Assembly (NCBI GenBank): GCA_005881235.1
Contig: VBEQ01000152.1
Span: 1-18,361, forward strand
Source: Chloroflexota bacterium
Lineage (GTDB): Bacteria; Chloroflexota; Dormibacteria; CF-121
Direction: 5' to 3'
DNA length: 18,361 nucleotides
Shown here: positions 1 through 7,037 of the stretch, in pieces
Layout of the letters: each line of letters opens with the position of its first letter
Numbering within the stretch: the stretch's first letter is position 1
Position numbers and translations under genes: made by a program
The notes under the pieces: generated by a model
Database searches by the model: none
Told to the model about the DNA's origin: nothing
The model's input: the letters and a program-made list of their open reading frames with translations, nothing else

Positions 1-1
1 C

Positions 2-85
2 GAGGTTGCCGCGCGTGATCGGGCTGGCTGGCACAATGCCTGGAAAAAACTTGACCGCAAGCGGCTCAGAAGGTGGATGATATAA
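2..85 (+). CDS. C-terminal end of a probable CHAD-domain protein (partial)
   Basis: An open frame enters from the left edge and ends at TAA 83-85. Its 27 visible residues are rich in Arg, Lys and Trp and end GWHNAWKKLDRKRLRRWMI. This resembles the last helix of CHAD domains, which are basic helical domains that bind polyphosphate and are often encoded beside phosphate-metabolism genes such as those downstream here. The assignment rests on composition, the spacing of Trp and basic residues, and context, so it is tentative. The frame overlaps the longest possible Nudix start (GTG 73), which is one reason to prefer the later ATG for that gene. The true start lies outside the window. Confidence 0.45.
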   Translation, partial: EVAARDRAGWHNAWKKLDRKRLRRWMI

Positions 86-141
86 GCAGAGTCGCGCCGA
101 CCAAGCCATCGTCGCAGCAACACATTGCACAAGGGGTGTCC

Positions 142-576
142 ATGGCGGCAAGAATTTTGAGCGTCGACGAGGCCAAGCTCGTCAGGGCCGCAGGAGGCGT
201 CATTCGTCGGAACGGGTCACGCGGTGCGATGCGGGTCGCCATCGTCCACCGCCCGGGATACGATGACTGGTCGTTTCCCAAGGGCAAGGTGGACCGCGGC
301 GAGACTCTCGAGGAGACGGCGCTCCGCGAGGTCGAGGAGGAAACCGGACTTCGTTGCAAGCTCGTGGCGCCGCTCGGCTGTACCGCCTATGCCGACCACA
401 AGGGTCGCGACAAAGTCGCCTGTTATTGGCTGATGGACGTTGTCGGCGGGCGCTTCCGAGCGGGAACCGAGGTCGACCAGGTTCGTTGGGTCACGGTCGA
501 CGAGGCCGCCGACCTGCTCAGCTACCGACGCGATCGCGCCCTATTGCGCGCCCTCGACCTCGAGGCCACCGGATAG
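142..576 (+). CDS. Nudix hydrolase, MutT1-like N-terminal half
   Basis: A 144-residue Nudix pyrophosphohydrolase, likely acting on oxidised or other nucleoside phosphates in the cytoplasm. The Nudix box is complete at residues 48-70: Gly48, Glu54, then the REVEEETGL segment that binds the catalytic metal. The preceding strand WSFPKGKVDRGE is typical of the MutT1/diadenosine-polyphosphate branch. I chose ATG 142 because AAGGGG (131-136) lies five bases upstream; a GTG at 73 would add 23 unconserved residues and overlap the upstream frame. The next gene, a histidine phosphatase, begins 12 bases after the TAG in the same frame, so the pair equals M. tuberculosis MutT1 with one stop between its domains. 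The substrate cannot be read from sequence. Confidence 0.9.
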   Translation: MAARILSVDEAKLVRAAGGVIRRNGSRGAMRVAIVHRPGYDDWSFPKGKVDRGETLEETALREVEEETGLRCKLVAPLGCTAYADHKGRDKVACYWLMDVVGGRFRAGTEVDQVRWVTVDEAADLLSYRRDRALLRALDLEATG

Positions 577-588
577 CGCCCGTTCCTG

Positions 589-1050
589 ATGGGCGTTGCA
601 TACGTGGTTCGGCACGCCAAGGCGGGTGACCGGTCCGATTGGAGCGGAGACGATCGAGCGCGGCCGCTGACCAAGTCAGGCCAGCGGCAGGCGGAAGCCC
701 TGGCCGGCATGCTCGAAGGCGAAGCGATCGACAGGATCCTTTCTAGCGGCTATCTCCGGTGCGTGCAAACGGTTGAGCCTCTCGCCACCCATCTCAAGCT
801 CTCGGTCGAGCCCGTCAAGGAATTGGAAGAGGGAGCGGGCGGTGACAGCGTGCTGCGCCTGATGCAGAAGCTTCGCGGGCGCAACCTCGTCCTCTGTACG
901 CACGGCGACGTTGTCGAGGAGCTGCTCGAACGCCTGATCGCGCAGGGGCTCCTCCCGCGGGCTCGCGCGAAGATGGAGAAAGGATCGACCTGGGTGCTCG
1001 AAGAGACATCCGGGAAAATCACCGCCGCCCGCTATCTGGCCGCGCCGTGA
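589..1050 (+). CDS. SixA-like histidine phosphatase (MutT1 C-terminal-domain type)
   Basis: A 153-residue member of the histidine phosphatase superfamily. Catalytic features are present: the RHA motif with phospho-accepting His9, Arg57 in the SSGYLRCVQT segment, and the second catalytic His105 in LCTHGD. The size fits SixA, which dephosphorylates histidine phosphotransfer domains, and also the C-terminal domain of mycobacterial MutT1, which acts on nucleotide products of the Nudix domain. The same-frame Nudix gene immediately upstream favours the second role. No Shine-Dalgarno is visible before ATG 589, so translation may depend on reinitiation or coupling after the Nudix TAG at 574-576. It ends 10 bases from the convergent pit gene, with no clear terminator between. 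Confidence 0.85.
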   Translation: MGVAYVVRHAKAGDRSDWSGDDRARPLTKSGQRQAEALAGMLEGEAIDRILSSGYLRCVQTVEPLATHLKLSVEPVKELEEGAGGDSVLRLMQKLRGRNLVLCTHGDVVEELLERLIAQGLLPRARAKMEKGSTWVLEETSGKITAARYLAAP

Positions 1051-1060
1051 TCCCGAGCGG

Positions 1061-2071
1061 CTATCCGCGTAGTCCGGCCGTGTTGAGGATCGCGTAAACC
1101 ACCCACGCCATCAGGCCGGCCGCCGGGATCGTCAGCACCCAGGCCAGCACAATGTTGGCCCCGACGCCCCATCGCAACGCCGAAAGCCGTTGCGAGGCGC
1201 CAGCCCCCATCACCGAGCCTGTCACCACATGCGTGGTGGATACGGGAAGCCCAAATTGGGTCGCGAACTGGATCACGGCGGCTCCAGTTAGCTGTGCGGC
1301 AAAGCCAGTGGCAGGATCCAGCTTGTAAATGCGCCAGCCGAGCGTTTTGATGATCCGCCATCCGCCCGCGTAGGTGCCAAAAGCGATCGCCGAGGCAGAC
1401 AGCAGAACGACCCATACCGGCACCTGGAAGCGCTGAAGATGACCTGAGGCCACCAGCGCAAGCGTGATCACCGCCATGGTCTTCTGCGCATCGTTAGCTC
1501 CATGGGAATAGGAAACGAGCGCGGCCGTGAGAATCTGAAGATTGCGAAACGTGCGATTCAATGGAACCGGGCGTGCCCGATGTACCAGCACCAGCAAGAC
1601 CGTCATGACGATCGCCGCCAGGATGAACCCGGCTGGCGGTGAGATGACGAGGGAGAGCACGGTCTTCCAGAACTCGGAGGAACGGACGCCGCTCAACCCG
1701 TGCGCGGCCGCGATCGCCGCACCGCTCAGCGCCCCCACCAAAGCGTGAGTCGAGCTGCTCGGGAGTCCCAGATACCAGGTAATGAGGTTCCAGGCGATCG
1801 CGCCAATCAAGGCCGCGATGATGACAACGAGGCCGACCTTGAAGGCGACGATCTTGGCGATGGTATTCGACACCTTGGCCTGGAAGAAGACCACGGTGAT
1901 CACGGCGCCCGCCAGGTTGAGGACCGCCGAGATTAGAACCGCCATTCGAGGGGATACCGCCCGCGTCGATACCGACGTTGCAATGGCATTGGCGGTGTCG
2001 TGAAAGCCGTTGGTGAAATCGAAGCCGATCGCAATCAGGATCGTGGCCAGCAGTAAGAGCTGATCAGGCAT
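1061..2071 (-). CDS. pit: Low-affinity inorganic phosphate transporter, Pit family
   Basis: A 336-residue membrane protein of the PiT family, which moves metal-phosphate or phosphate with a coupling cation across the cytoplasmic membrane. The two inverted-repeat signatures are visible: GFHDTANAIATSVSTRAVSP near the N-terminus (residues 22-41) and SHGANDAQKTM around residue 190. PVSTTHVVTGS lies near the C-terminal end. About ten hydrophobic segments are evident. The open frame extends further upstream, but that part is a shadow of the DUF47 gene. ATG 2071 opens directly on the family N-terminus MPDQLLLLATILIAIGFDFTNGFHD. The start overlaps the end of the DUF47 gene by 8 bases, indicating translational coupling, as is usual for pit and DUF47 pairs. 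Confidence 0.93.
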   Translation of the reverse strand: MPDQLLLLATILIAIGFDFTNGFHDTANAIATSVSTRAVSPRMAVLISAVLNLAGAVITVVFFQAKVSNTIAKIVAFKVGLVVIIAALIGAIAWNLITWYLGLPSSSTHALVGALSGAAIAAAHGLSGVRSSEFWKTVLSLVISPPAGFILAAIVMTVLLVLVHRARPVPLNRTFRNLQILTAALVSYSHGANDAQKTMAVITLALVASGHLQRFQVPVWVVLLSASAIAFGTYAGGWRIIKTLGWRIYKLDPATGFAAQLTGAAVIQFATQFGLPVSTTHVVTGSVMGAGASQRLSALRWGVGANIVLAWVLTIPAAGLMAWVVYAILNTAGLRG

Positions 2072-2672
2072 TCTTGATCGAGGTCGCTTCCAGCACGTTG
2101 GCCACGTGTTCGCACTGGTCCATCGTGGTCTCGAGCAAGTCGTAAAGATCCTTCCACTTGACGAGGTCGCTGGGGCTGGCGCCGTCAGTGAAGAGTTCGG
2201 CCAGCGCCTCGCGCGTGACCCTGTCCCCCTGGTTTTCCAGGCTGTGGATCGCAAGCCGATGTGGGCCCAGGTTCTTGAAACCCTCCAGGTTGGCCACAGC
2301 ATCCTGAAGTTCCCTGCCCGCCTTGGCCAGTAGCTCGCCCATTCGGCGGGCGGATTGGGTGATCTCCTTCACCCGGTACAGGTCGATCTTGTCGGAGACC
2401 TCTTCGGCCAGATCGACGACCTCGTCCAGCGATGACGCGAGTGAGTAGATATCTTCGCGTTCGAACGGTGTCACAAACGTTTGGTTGATCAGGTTGTAAA
2501 TCTCGTGCGTGACGTCATCGCACTCGTGTTCGAGCTCGCGGAGGCGCGGATGCCTCGTCTGGCCCTCCAGCAAACCGTTGCGGAGCTGCTCGAGAGACTC
2601 GTTGACCAACTCTCCCTGCTTTTTGAACAGGGCATAGAACCGCCGCTCCTGGGGTACCAGGCTCAACCTCAT
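2064..2672 (-). CDS. DUF47 family PhoU-like accessory protein of the Pit transporter
   Basis: A 202-residue all-helical protein of the DUF47/PhoU-like family. Family landmarks are the N-terminal VPQERRFYALFKKQ, the acidic helix ELEHECDDVTHEIY (about residues 46-59), TPFEREDIYSLASSLDEVVD (about 68-87), and a second acidic repeat near the C-terminus (WKDLYDLLETTMDQCEHVANVLE). The acidic E/D-x3-D helices bind metal clusters in PhoU relatives. DUF47 proteins are almost always encoded with pit and are thought to control it. Start ATG 2672 has a good minus-strand Shine-Dalgarno GGAGGTG (complement of 2678-2684). The upstream region is shared with the divergent kinase gene. This protein is distinct from the true PhoU at 7877-8536. 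Confidence 0.9.
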   Translation of the reverse strand: MRLSLVPQERRFYALFKKQGELVNESLEQLRNGLLEGQTRHPRLRELEHECDDVTHEIYNLINQTFVTPFEREDIYSLASSLDEVVDLAEEVSDKIDLYRVKEITQSARRMGELLAKAGRELQDAVANLEGFKNLGPHRLAIHSLENQGDRVTREALAELFTDGASPSDLVKWKDLYDLLETTMDQCEHVANVLEATSIKNA

Positions 2673-2736
2673 GATGCACCTCCGCTACCGTGAACGTCCC
2701 CTGACAACCTTAAAGGAAGCAACCTGGGCGCCAATT

Positions 2737-2766
2737 GTTAACCGTCCCCCCAGGCGAACCTTTACC
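2737..2766. promoter_or_regulatory. Possible Pho-box half-sites in the divergent intergenic region
   Basis: GTTAACC at 2737-2743 is identical to the first half of the stronger site before pstS, and CTTTACC at 2760-2766 is one base off the second half (CTTAACC). They are 23 bp apart, about two 11-bp steps, with no recognisable middle repeat. The site lies between the minus-strand DUF47-pit genes and the plus-strand kinase gene, so it could serve either. As a response-regulator site it is weak and may be chance. Confidence 0.3.
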
Positions 2767-2803
2767 TTTGCGGCACAAGCTATGGATACCGCTGAAATTC
2801 CCC

Positions 2804-2845
2804 GCCGCTCCCGGGTTCTCCCCCTGCCGGAGCGGCTTTTTCTTT
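2804..2845 (+). terminator. Intrinsic terminator on the plus strand, upstream of the kinase gene
   Basis: GCCGCTCC (2804-2811) pairs with GGAGCGGC (2829-2836). Allowing one bulged C, the stem grows to 10 bp with a 12-base loop. It is followed by TTTTTCTTT (2837-2845), so it works on the plus strand only. No plus-strand gene ends nearby: the closest upstream ends at 1050 and everything between is on the minus strand. It may stop antisense transcription crossing pit-DUF47, end a short leader or small RNA, or insulate the kinase promoter that begins three bases later. Confidence 0.75.
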
Positions 2846-2847
2846 CA

Positions 2848-2876
2848 TTGAGCACGGTCCGATCGTCTGCTACATT
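2848..2876 (+). promoter_or_regulatory. Sigma-70-type promoter of the phosphate sensor kinase
   Basis: TTGAGC (2848-2853), a 17-bp spacer and TACATT (2871-2876) form a good housekeeping promoter: four of six matches to TTGACA with TTGA intact, and four of six to TATAAT. Transcription would start near 2883, within about two bases of the ATG at 2885. The kinase message would then be leaderless or nearly so, which agrees with the absence of a usable Shine-Dalgarno before that ATG. Confidence 0.6.
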
Positions 2877-2884
2877 CGGCCAGG

Positions 2885-3985
2885 ATGACGCGCTTCTGGC
2901 GACGGGGACCGGTAGCTGATCGTGGCACGCCCCCCGCAAAGACCGCTCCCAAGCTTCCGTTCGATGTCGCCCAGGCGCCCCCGATGCTCGCTGAGATCAT
3001 CGACCACGTTGAAGAGGGCGCCCTCCTGTTGATTGGGACGGAGGTCCGGTGGCTCAACCCGGCGGCGAGGCTGATGTTCCCGGACATCGAGCATCCAGTT
3101 GGCCGTCCGCTGGTTGAGGTCGTTAGAGACCATCGAATCGACGGGCTGGCACTCCGAGCGCGCGAATCGGGGCTTGAGCATGCAGCCGAGGTGGAACTGC
3201 CCCGTACGGACCGCATCTTGCAGATCCGCGCGGTGCCCAGTCAGGATGGAGCCCTGATTCTCCTGGCACGAGACGTAACCCGGCTGCGCTACCTCGAGAC
3301 GGTTCGGCAGCAATTCGTGGCCAACCTGTCCCATGAGATTCGGACGCCGCTAGCCGGCCTCGACCTGGCGGCACAGACCCTCTCCGCTCAACTTCCGGCG
3401 GAAGGGGACACGCGGTTGTTCATCGACCGCATCACCCAGGAGACTCAGCGGCTGGCCGACATCGTGTTCAATCTGAATCAACTCGCCGCACTCGATGCTG
3501 AGCGCATCGAGGTCGAACGGCTGCCCTTCTCTGTGGTCGACCTGGTCGGTGCACTCATCGATCGCTTTCAGGCCAGAGCCGTGGCTGGACGGCTGGTTCT
3601 CCGTGCCGAGACCTCCGCCGATGGCGCGACTGCCATCGGCGATCGTGCCAAGACCGATCAGGCGCTGCAGAACATTGTCGACAACGCCCTCAAGTTCACA
3701 GGTGTCGGGGAGGTGGTCGTCACGGCCGGCGTTGACCGCGACCGCGTCGAAGTCACCGTGCGGGATACGGGTCCGGGCATTCCTTCCCGTGACCTCTCAC
3801 GCATCTTCGAGCGGTTCTATAAGGTGGACCGCTCAAGGGGAGGCCTGCCCGGTAGCGGGCTCGGCCTCTCGATTGCCCGGCACCTGGTTGAGCTCCAGGG
3901 CGGCACGATCGTCGCCGAGAGCAGCGGCGGCTCCGGAACCATCGTCCGAGTGCGACTTCCGCGGGACCCGTTAACCTCGCCTTAA
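2885..3985 (+). CDS. phoR: PAS-domain sensor histidine kinase of the phosphate two-component system, PhoR-like
   Basis: A 366-residue histidine kinase. Residues about 32-135 look like a PAS domain, followed by HisKA with NLSHEIRTPLAGL (phospho-accepting His150), the N box NIVDNALKF (Asn267), the G1 box DTGPGIP (Asp294) and the G2 box GSGLGLSIA (about 323-331). I see no transmembrane segment, whereas most PhoR and SenX3 proteins have one or two. It should therefore be cytoplasmic or attached through a partner such as the Pst complex and PhoU. It lies 98 bases before pstS and 4.5 kb before its likely partner regulator at 8536, with the whole Pst operon between. The symbol rests on context. Only AGG directly abuts the ATG, so initiation may be leaderless. 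Confidence 0.85.
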   Translation: MTRFWRRGPVADRGTPPAKTAPKLPFDVAQAPPMLAEIIDHVEEGALLLIGTEVRWLNPAARLMFPDIEHPVGRPLVEVVRDHRIDGLALRARESGLEHAAEVELPRTDRILQIRAVPSQDGALILLARDVTRLRYLETVRQQFVANLSHEIRTPLAGLDLAAQTLSAQLPAEGDTRLFIDRITQETQRLADIVFNLNQLAALDAERIEVERLPFSVVDLVGALIDRFQARAVAGRLVLRAETSADGATAIGDRAKTDQALQNIVDNALKFTGVGEVVVTAGVDRDRVEVTVRDTGPGIPSRDLSRIFERFYKVDRSRGGLPGSGLGLSIARHLVELQGGTIVAESSGGSGTIVRVRLPRDPLTSP

Positions 3986-3987
3986 CC
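3970..3987 (+). promoter_or_regulatory. Pho box upstream of pstS
   Basis: GTTAACC and CTTAACC are 7-bp direct repeats separated by TCGC, giving the 11-bp period expected for a PhoB/RegX3-type regulator bound as a tandem dimer. The half-site closely resembles the CTTAACC core of cyanobacterial Pho boxes. The site overlaps the last codons and TAA (3983-3985) of the kinase gene. A likely -10 element, GATAAC (4003-4008), follows 15 bases later, so the second repeat takes the place of a -35 element, as in activated Pho promoters. Confidence 0.75.
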
Positions 3988-4002
3988 CGGCACGCACCAA
4001 GC

Positions 4003-4008
4003 GATAAC
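4003..4008 (+). promoter_or_regulatory. Candidate -10 element of the pst operon promoter
   Basis: GATAAC matches four of six bases of TATAAT and sits 15 bp downstream of the second Pho-box repeat. It would start transcription near 4015, leaving a 5' leader of about 70 bases before pstS. Confidence 0.45.
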
Positions 4009-4083
4009 GACGCGTGCCTAGCCTGGGTGATGGATCCGTTCGACTGGCAATTCGTGTGCCACTGAAGGAGGAACATCGCCAGC

Positions 4084-5193
4084 ATGAAGTCCGTTCTCGT
4101 TGCCCTTTCCGCCGGTGCGGCTCTTCTGCTCACGGCGTGTGGAGGCAGTCCCACAGGCACCAACCCGTCTACCGGTGGCGCCGGCGTACCAACGCCACCA
4201 GCGGCCTCGCTCACGGGAGCAGGCGCAACCTTTCCCGCTCCCTTCTACTCGGCCGCCTTCTATGCCTACAACCAGAAGTTCAGCCAGGTGACCGTCAACT
4301 ATCAGTCGGTCGGCTCAGGCGCCGGCATCCAGCAGTTGACCAAGAAAACCGTTGACTTCGGCGCCAGCGACGTCCCGATGTCGTCGACGGAACTCGCCGC
4401 CGCCGGCGGCGCCGACAATGTGGTCCAGATCGCCACCACCCTCGGCACCGAATCGCTCGCCTACAACCTGTCGGGGGTCTCGAACGGCCAGGTCAGGTTA
4501 ACTCCCGACACCATCGCCGGCATCTTCCTGGGGAAGATCAAGAAGTGGAACGATCCGGCACTCGCCGCCGATAACAGCGGCGTCAGCCTTCCGAGCCAGG
4601 CGATCACGGTCGTCCATCGGTCGGATGGCAGCGGGACCACCTACATCTTCACGGACTACCTATCGAACGTCAGCGCCGATTGGAAGAGTGGGCCGGGCAA
4701 GGGCAAATCGGTGAACTGGCCGGTCGGTCAGGGTGCCAAAGGCAACGAAGCCGTGGCCACCACGATCAAGCAGACTCCGGGCGCGATCGGGTACGTCGAG
4801 CTCGCCTACGTGCTACAGACCGGCATGACGCAAGCGTCGTTGAAGAACAAGGACGGCAGCTTCGTCATCCCCAGTGAGGCCGGCGCCACCGCCGCCGCCA
4901 AGCAATTTCCGGACGTCACCCCTGCGCAGTTCTCCATCGTCAACGCGCCGGGCAAGGACAGCGCTCCGATCACCGGATACAGCTGGCTGATGGTTTACAA
5001 GGACGAGGCCGACAAGACCAAGGGCACCGCGCTGGTCGACATGCTCTACTGGCTGGTCACCGACGGCCAGCAGTACGGCAGCAACACGCACTATGCCAAG
5101 CTGCCGTCCAACATGGTGAACAACGACATCGTTGCACTCAAGACCGTTACCTCGGCGGGTAGCGCGCTCCTCAGCGTCCCGGCTCCGTCCTGA
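4084..5193 (+). CDS. pstS: Phosphate-binding lipoprotein PstS
   Basis: A 369-residue extracytoplasmic phosphate-binding protein of the high-affinity Pst ABC transporter. The N-terminus is a lipoprotein signal: MKS, a hydrophobic stretch, and the lipobox LTAC with Cys19, then a Gly/Ser/Thr/Pro linker to about residue 40. Phosphate-site segments are recognisable: TGAGATFPAP (44-53), SVGSGAGIQQL (75-85), DFGASDVPMS (91-100) and HRSDGSGTT (178-186). AAGGAGG at 4065-4071 is a strong ribosome-binding site, although 12 bases before ATG 4084 is a rather long spacing. It is the first gene of the pstSCAB-phoU-regulator series and is preceded by a Pho box, so induction under phosphate starvation is expected. 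Confidence 0.96.
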   Translation: MKSVLVALSAGAALLLTACGGSPTGTNPSTGGAGVPTPPAASLTGAGATFPAPFYSAAFYAYNQKFSQVTVNYQSVGSGAGIQQLTKKTVDFGASDVPMSSTELAAAGGADNVVQIATTLGTESLAYNLSGVSNGQVRLTPDTIAGIFLGKIKKWNDPALAADNSGVSLPSQAITVVHRSDGSGTTYIFTDYLSNVSADWKSGPGKGKSVNWPVGQGAKGNEAVATTIKQTPGAIGYVELAYVLQTGMTQASLKNKDGSFVIPSEAGATAAAKQFPDVTPAQFSIVNAPGKDSAPITGYSWLMVYKDEADKTKGTALVDMLYWLVTDGQQYGSNTHYAKLPSNMVNNDIVALKTVTSAGSALLSVPAPS

Positions 5194-5200
5194 CCTCGTC

Positions 5201-6187
5201 ATGAGACGCGGGACTGCCGCCGAGCGGGTGATTCCGGCGCCGCTGGTAGCCTCGAGCCGCCAGCGGCGTCTTCTCGCCGGAGACCGCATCTTTCAAGGCT
5301 TGGCCCTCGCCTCGGCGATACTGATCCTGCTGATCGCCGCGATTTTCATGGTGGCGCTCTTTCTTCCCGCGCTCCCGGCGATCCGCCGCTTTGGCCTGGG
5401 CTTCTTCGTGACACGCACCTGGGACCCGGTGCGGCAAATATTCGGCGCCCTGCCCGCCCTGTATGGGACCTTGGTGACCTCGGCGATCGGGATCGTGATC
5501 GCCTTTCCGATTGGGCTCGGCGCTGCACTTTTTCTTGCTGAAGAGGCGCGGCTTGGCTTCCTCCGAGGTCCGTTGTCCTTTGCGGTCGAGCTGCTCGCGG
5601 GGATCCCCAGTGTCGTGATCGGGCTCTGGGCGTTCTTCATTCTCACCCCCTTGATGCGGGATAACGTCGACCCTTTCCTCAGGCAGACGCTCGGATTCTT
5701 GCCGCTGTTCCAGGGGACCGCCAATGGATACGGCTATCTGACGGCCGGTGTGGTGCTGGCCATCATGGTCCTGCCCATCATGGTCGCGCTCTCGCGCGAC
5801 GTAATCCGCGCGGTGCCGCGCGCCCTCCGTGAGGCCAGTCTCGCCCTCGGTGCGACCAAAGCCGAGACGATCTGGTCGGTGATCCTACCGTACGCTCGCG
5901 TCGGCATAACCGGCGCCGTGCTGCTGTCACTCGGCCGCGCGCTGGGCGAAACGATCGCGGTCACCATGGTGATCGGAAACCGGCCGGTGATCGCGGCCTC
6001 GCTCTTCTCCTCCGGTTACACCCTACCGAGTGTCCTGGCCAACGAGTTCACGGAAGCGGTCGGCCCGCTCTACCAGGGCTCCCTGTTTTATCTGGGCCTG
6101 GTCCTTGTTCTGATCACCATCGCCGTCAATGTTCTGGCGCGGGTGCTGGTCTGGCGGTTCAGCGGATCAGAGCCCGCCTCGCTATGA
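5201..6187 (+). CDS. pstC: Phosphate ABC transporter permease PstC
   Basis: A 328-residue inner-membrane permease, one half of the PstCA channel. About six hydrophobic segments are visible, the first near residues 31-58. The cytoplasmic EAA loop that contacts PstB begins REASLALGATKAETIWSVIL (about 210-229) and is followed by the PstC signature GRALGETIAV (245-254). The open frame reaches back to 5132, inside pstS, but ATG 5201, seven bases after the pstS stop, is the sensible start; there is no clear ribosome-binding site, so coupling with pstS is likely. The stop overlaps the start of pstA in ATGA. Confidence 0.95.
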   Translation: MRRGTAAERVIPAPLVASSRQRRLLAGDRIFQGLALASAILILLIAAIFMVALFLPALPAIRRFGLGFFVTRTWDPVRQIFGALPALYGTLVTSAIGIVIAFPIGLGAALFLAEEARLGFLRGPLSFAVELLAGIPSVVIGLWAFFILTPLMRDNVDPFLRQTLGFLPLFQGTANGYGYLTAGVVLAIMVLPIMVALSRDVIRAVPRALREASLALGATKAETIWSVILPYARVGITGAVLLSLGRALGETIAVTMVIGNRPVIAASLFSSGYTLPSVLANEFTEAVGPLYQGSLFYLGLVLVLITIAVNVLARVLVWRFSGSEPASL

Positions 6188-7023
6188 GCCGCTTGCTGAC
6201 CCGCGTCTTGCTCGACCGGTTCGTGAGCGCACTAATCGTTCTTTCTGTCATGCTCGCCGCGATCCCGGTCCTGGTCCTCTTGCTCTTCGTCCTGATCAAG
6301 GGTCTGCCAGGGATGCTGGCGCCAGGGTTCTTCACGAGTCCTCCGCACCCGGTCGGCGTGCCCGGTGGAGGTGTCTTCAACGCCATCATCGGCACGCTCG
6401 AGATCGTCGGCATCGGTTCGCTGCTTGCCGTCCCGTTCGGCACGCTGGTTGGCATCTTTCTCTCGGAGTACGGACGTAACCGCATCGGCGACACGGTCCG
6501 ATTCGTCAGCGATGTGCTGACCGGGCTTCCATCCATTGCGTTTGGAATCTTCGGCTACACGGTGCTGGTGGCCACCCTGCACCACTTTTCGGCAGTCTCG
6601 GCGTCGGTCGCACTGGCGGTCCTGATGCTTCCTGTCGTCCTGCGGGCTACTGAAACGGCGCTGGTGCTCGTGCCCCAGTCGATGCGCGAAGCCGGGCTGG
6701 CGCTCGGTGCCCCCCGCTGGCGGGTGACGATCGAGGTCATCGTTCCGGCGGCGCTGGGAGGTATCGTCACTGGCGCCCTGCTGGCGATGGCTCGTGCGGC
6801 GGGGGAGACCGCCCCGCTGCTCTTCACGGCGCTTGGCAATGATTTCACACAAGTCGACCCGCTCCAGCCGATGGGCGCCCTGGCGCTCACGGTCTTCAAG
6901 AATGCCCTCCTCCCGTACTCAGACTTGCAGGATCAGGCCTGGGCGGCGGCCCTGCTGCTGGTATTAATGGTCGCCGTTACGAACATCCTGGCCCGGGTTT
7001 ATGTTCGCCGGATTCAGCGCTAG
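6184..7023 (+). CDS. pstA: Phosphate ABC transporter permease PstA
   Basis: A 279-residue inner-membrane permease that pairs with PstC. The EAA loop reads MREAGLALGAPRWRVTIEVI (about 167-186), followed by ARAAGETAPLLFTA, characteristic of PstA. Five or six hydrophobic segments are evident, the first at about 15-39. Its ATG overlaps the pstC stop by four bases (ATGA), indicating tight translational coupling. The length and motif order are normal, with nothing missing. Confidence 0.95.
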   Translation: MSRLLTRVLLDRFVSALIVLSVMLAAIPVLVLLLFVLIKGLPGMLAPGFFTSPPHPVGVPGGGVFNAIIGTLEIVGIGSLLAVPFGTLVGIFLSEYGRNRIGDTVRFVSDVLTGLPSIAFGIFGYTVLVATLHHFSAVSASVALAVLMLPVVLRATETALVLVPQSMREAGLALGAPRWRVTIEVIVPAALGGIVTGALLAMARAAGETAPLLFTALGNDFTQVDPLQPMGALALTVFKNALLPYSDLQDQAWAAALLLVLMVAVTNILARVYVRRIQR

Positions 7024-7037
7024 GCGTCGATGGGAAA

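Noticed and set aside
73..141. Longer Nudix start at GTG 73
   Set aside because: It overlaps the upstream frame, adds 23 unconserved residues, and the ATG at 142 has its own AAGGGG ribosome-binding site.
2072..2302. N-terminal extension of the pit frame
   Set aside because: It lies inside the DUF47 gene in another frame, has no membrane-protein character, and the family N-terminus starts at ATG 2071.
4495..4501. GTTAACT inside pstS as another Pho-box half-site
   Set aside because: It is a single half-site within coding sequence, without a partner at 11-bp spacing.
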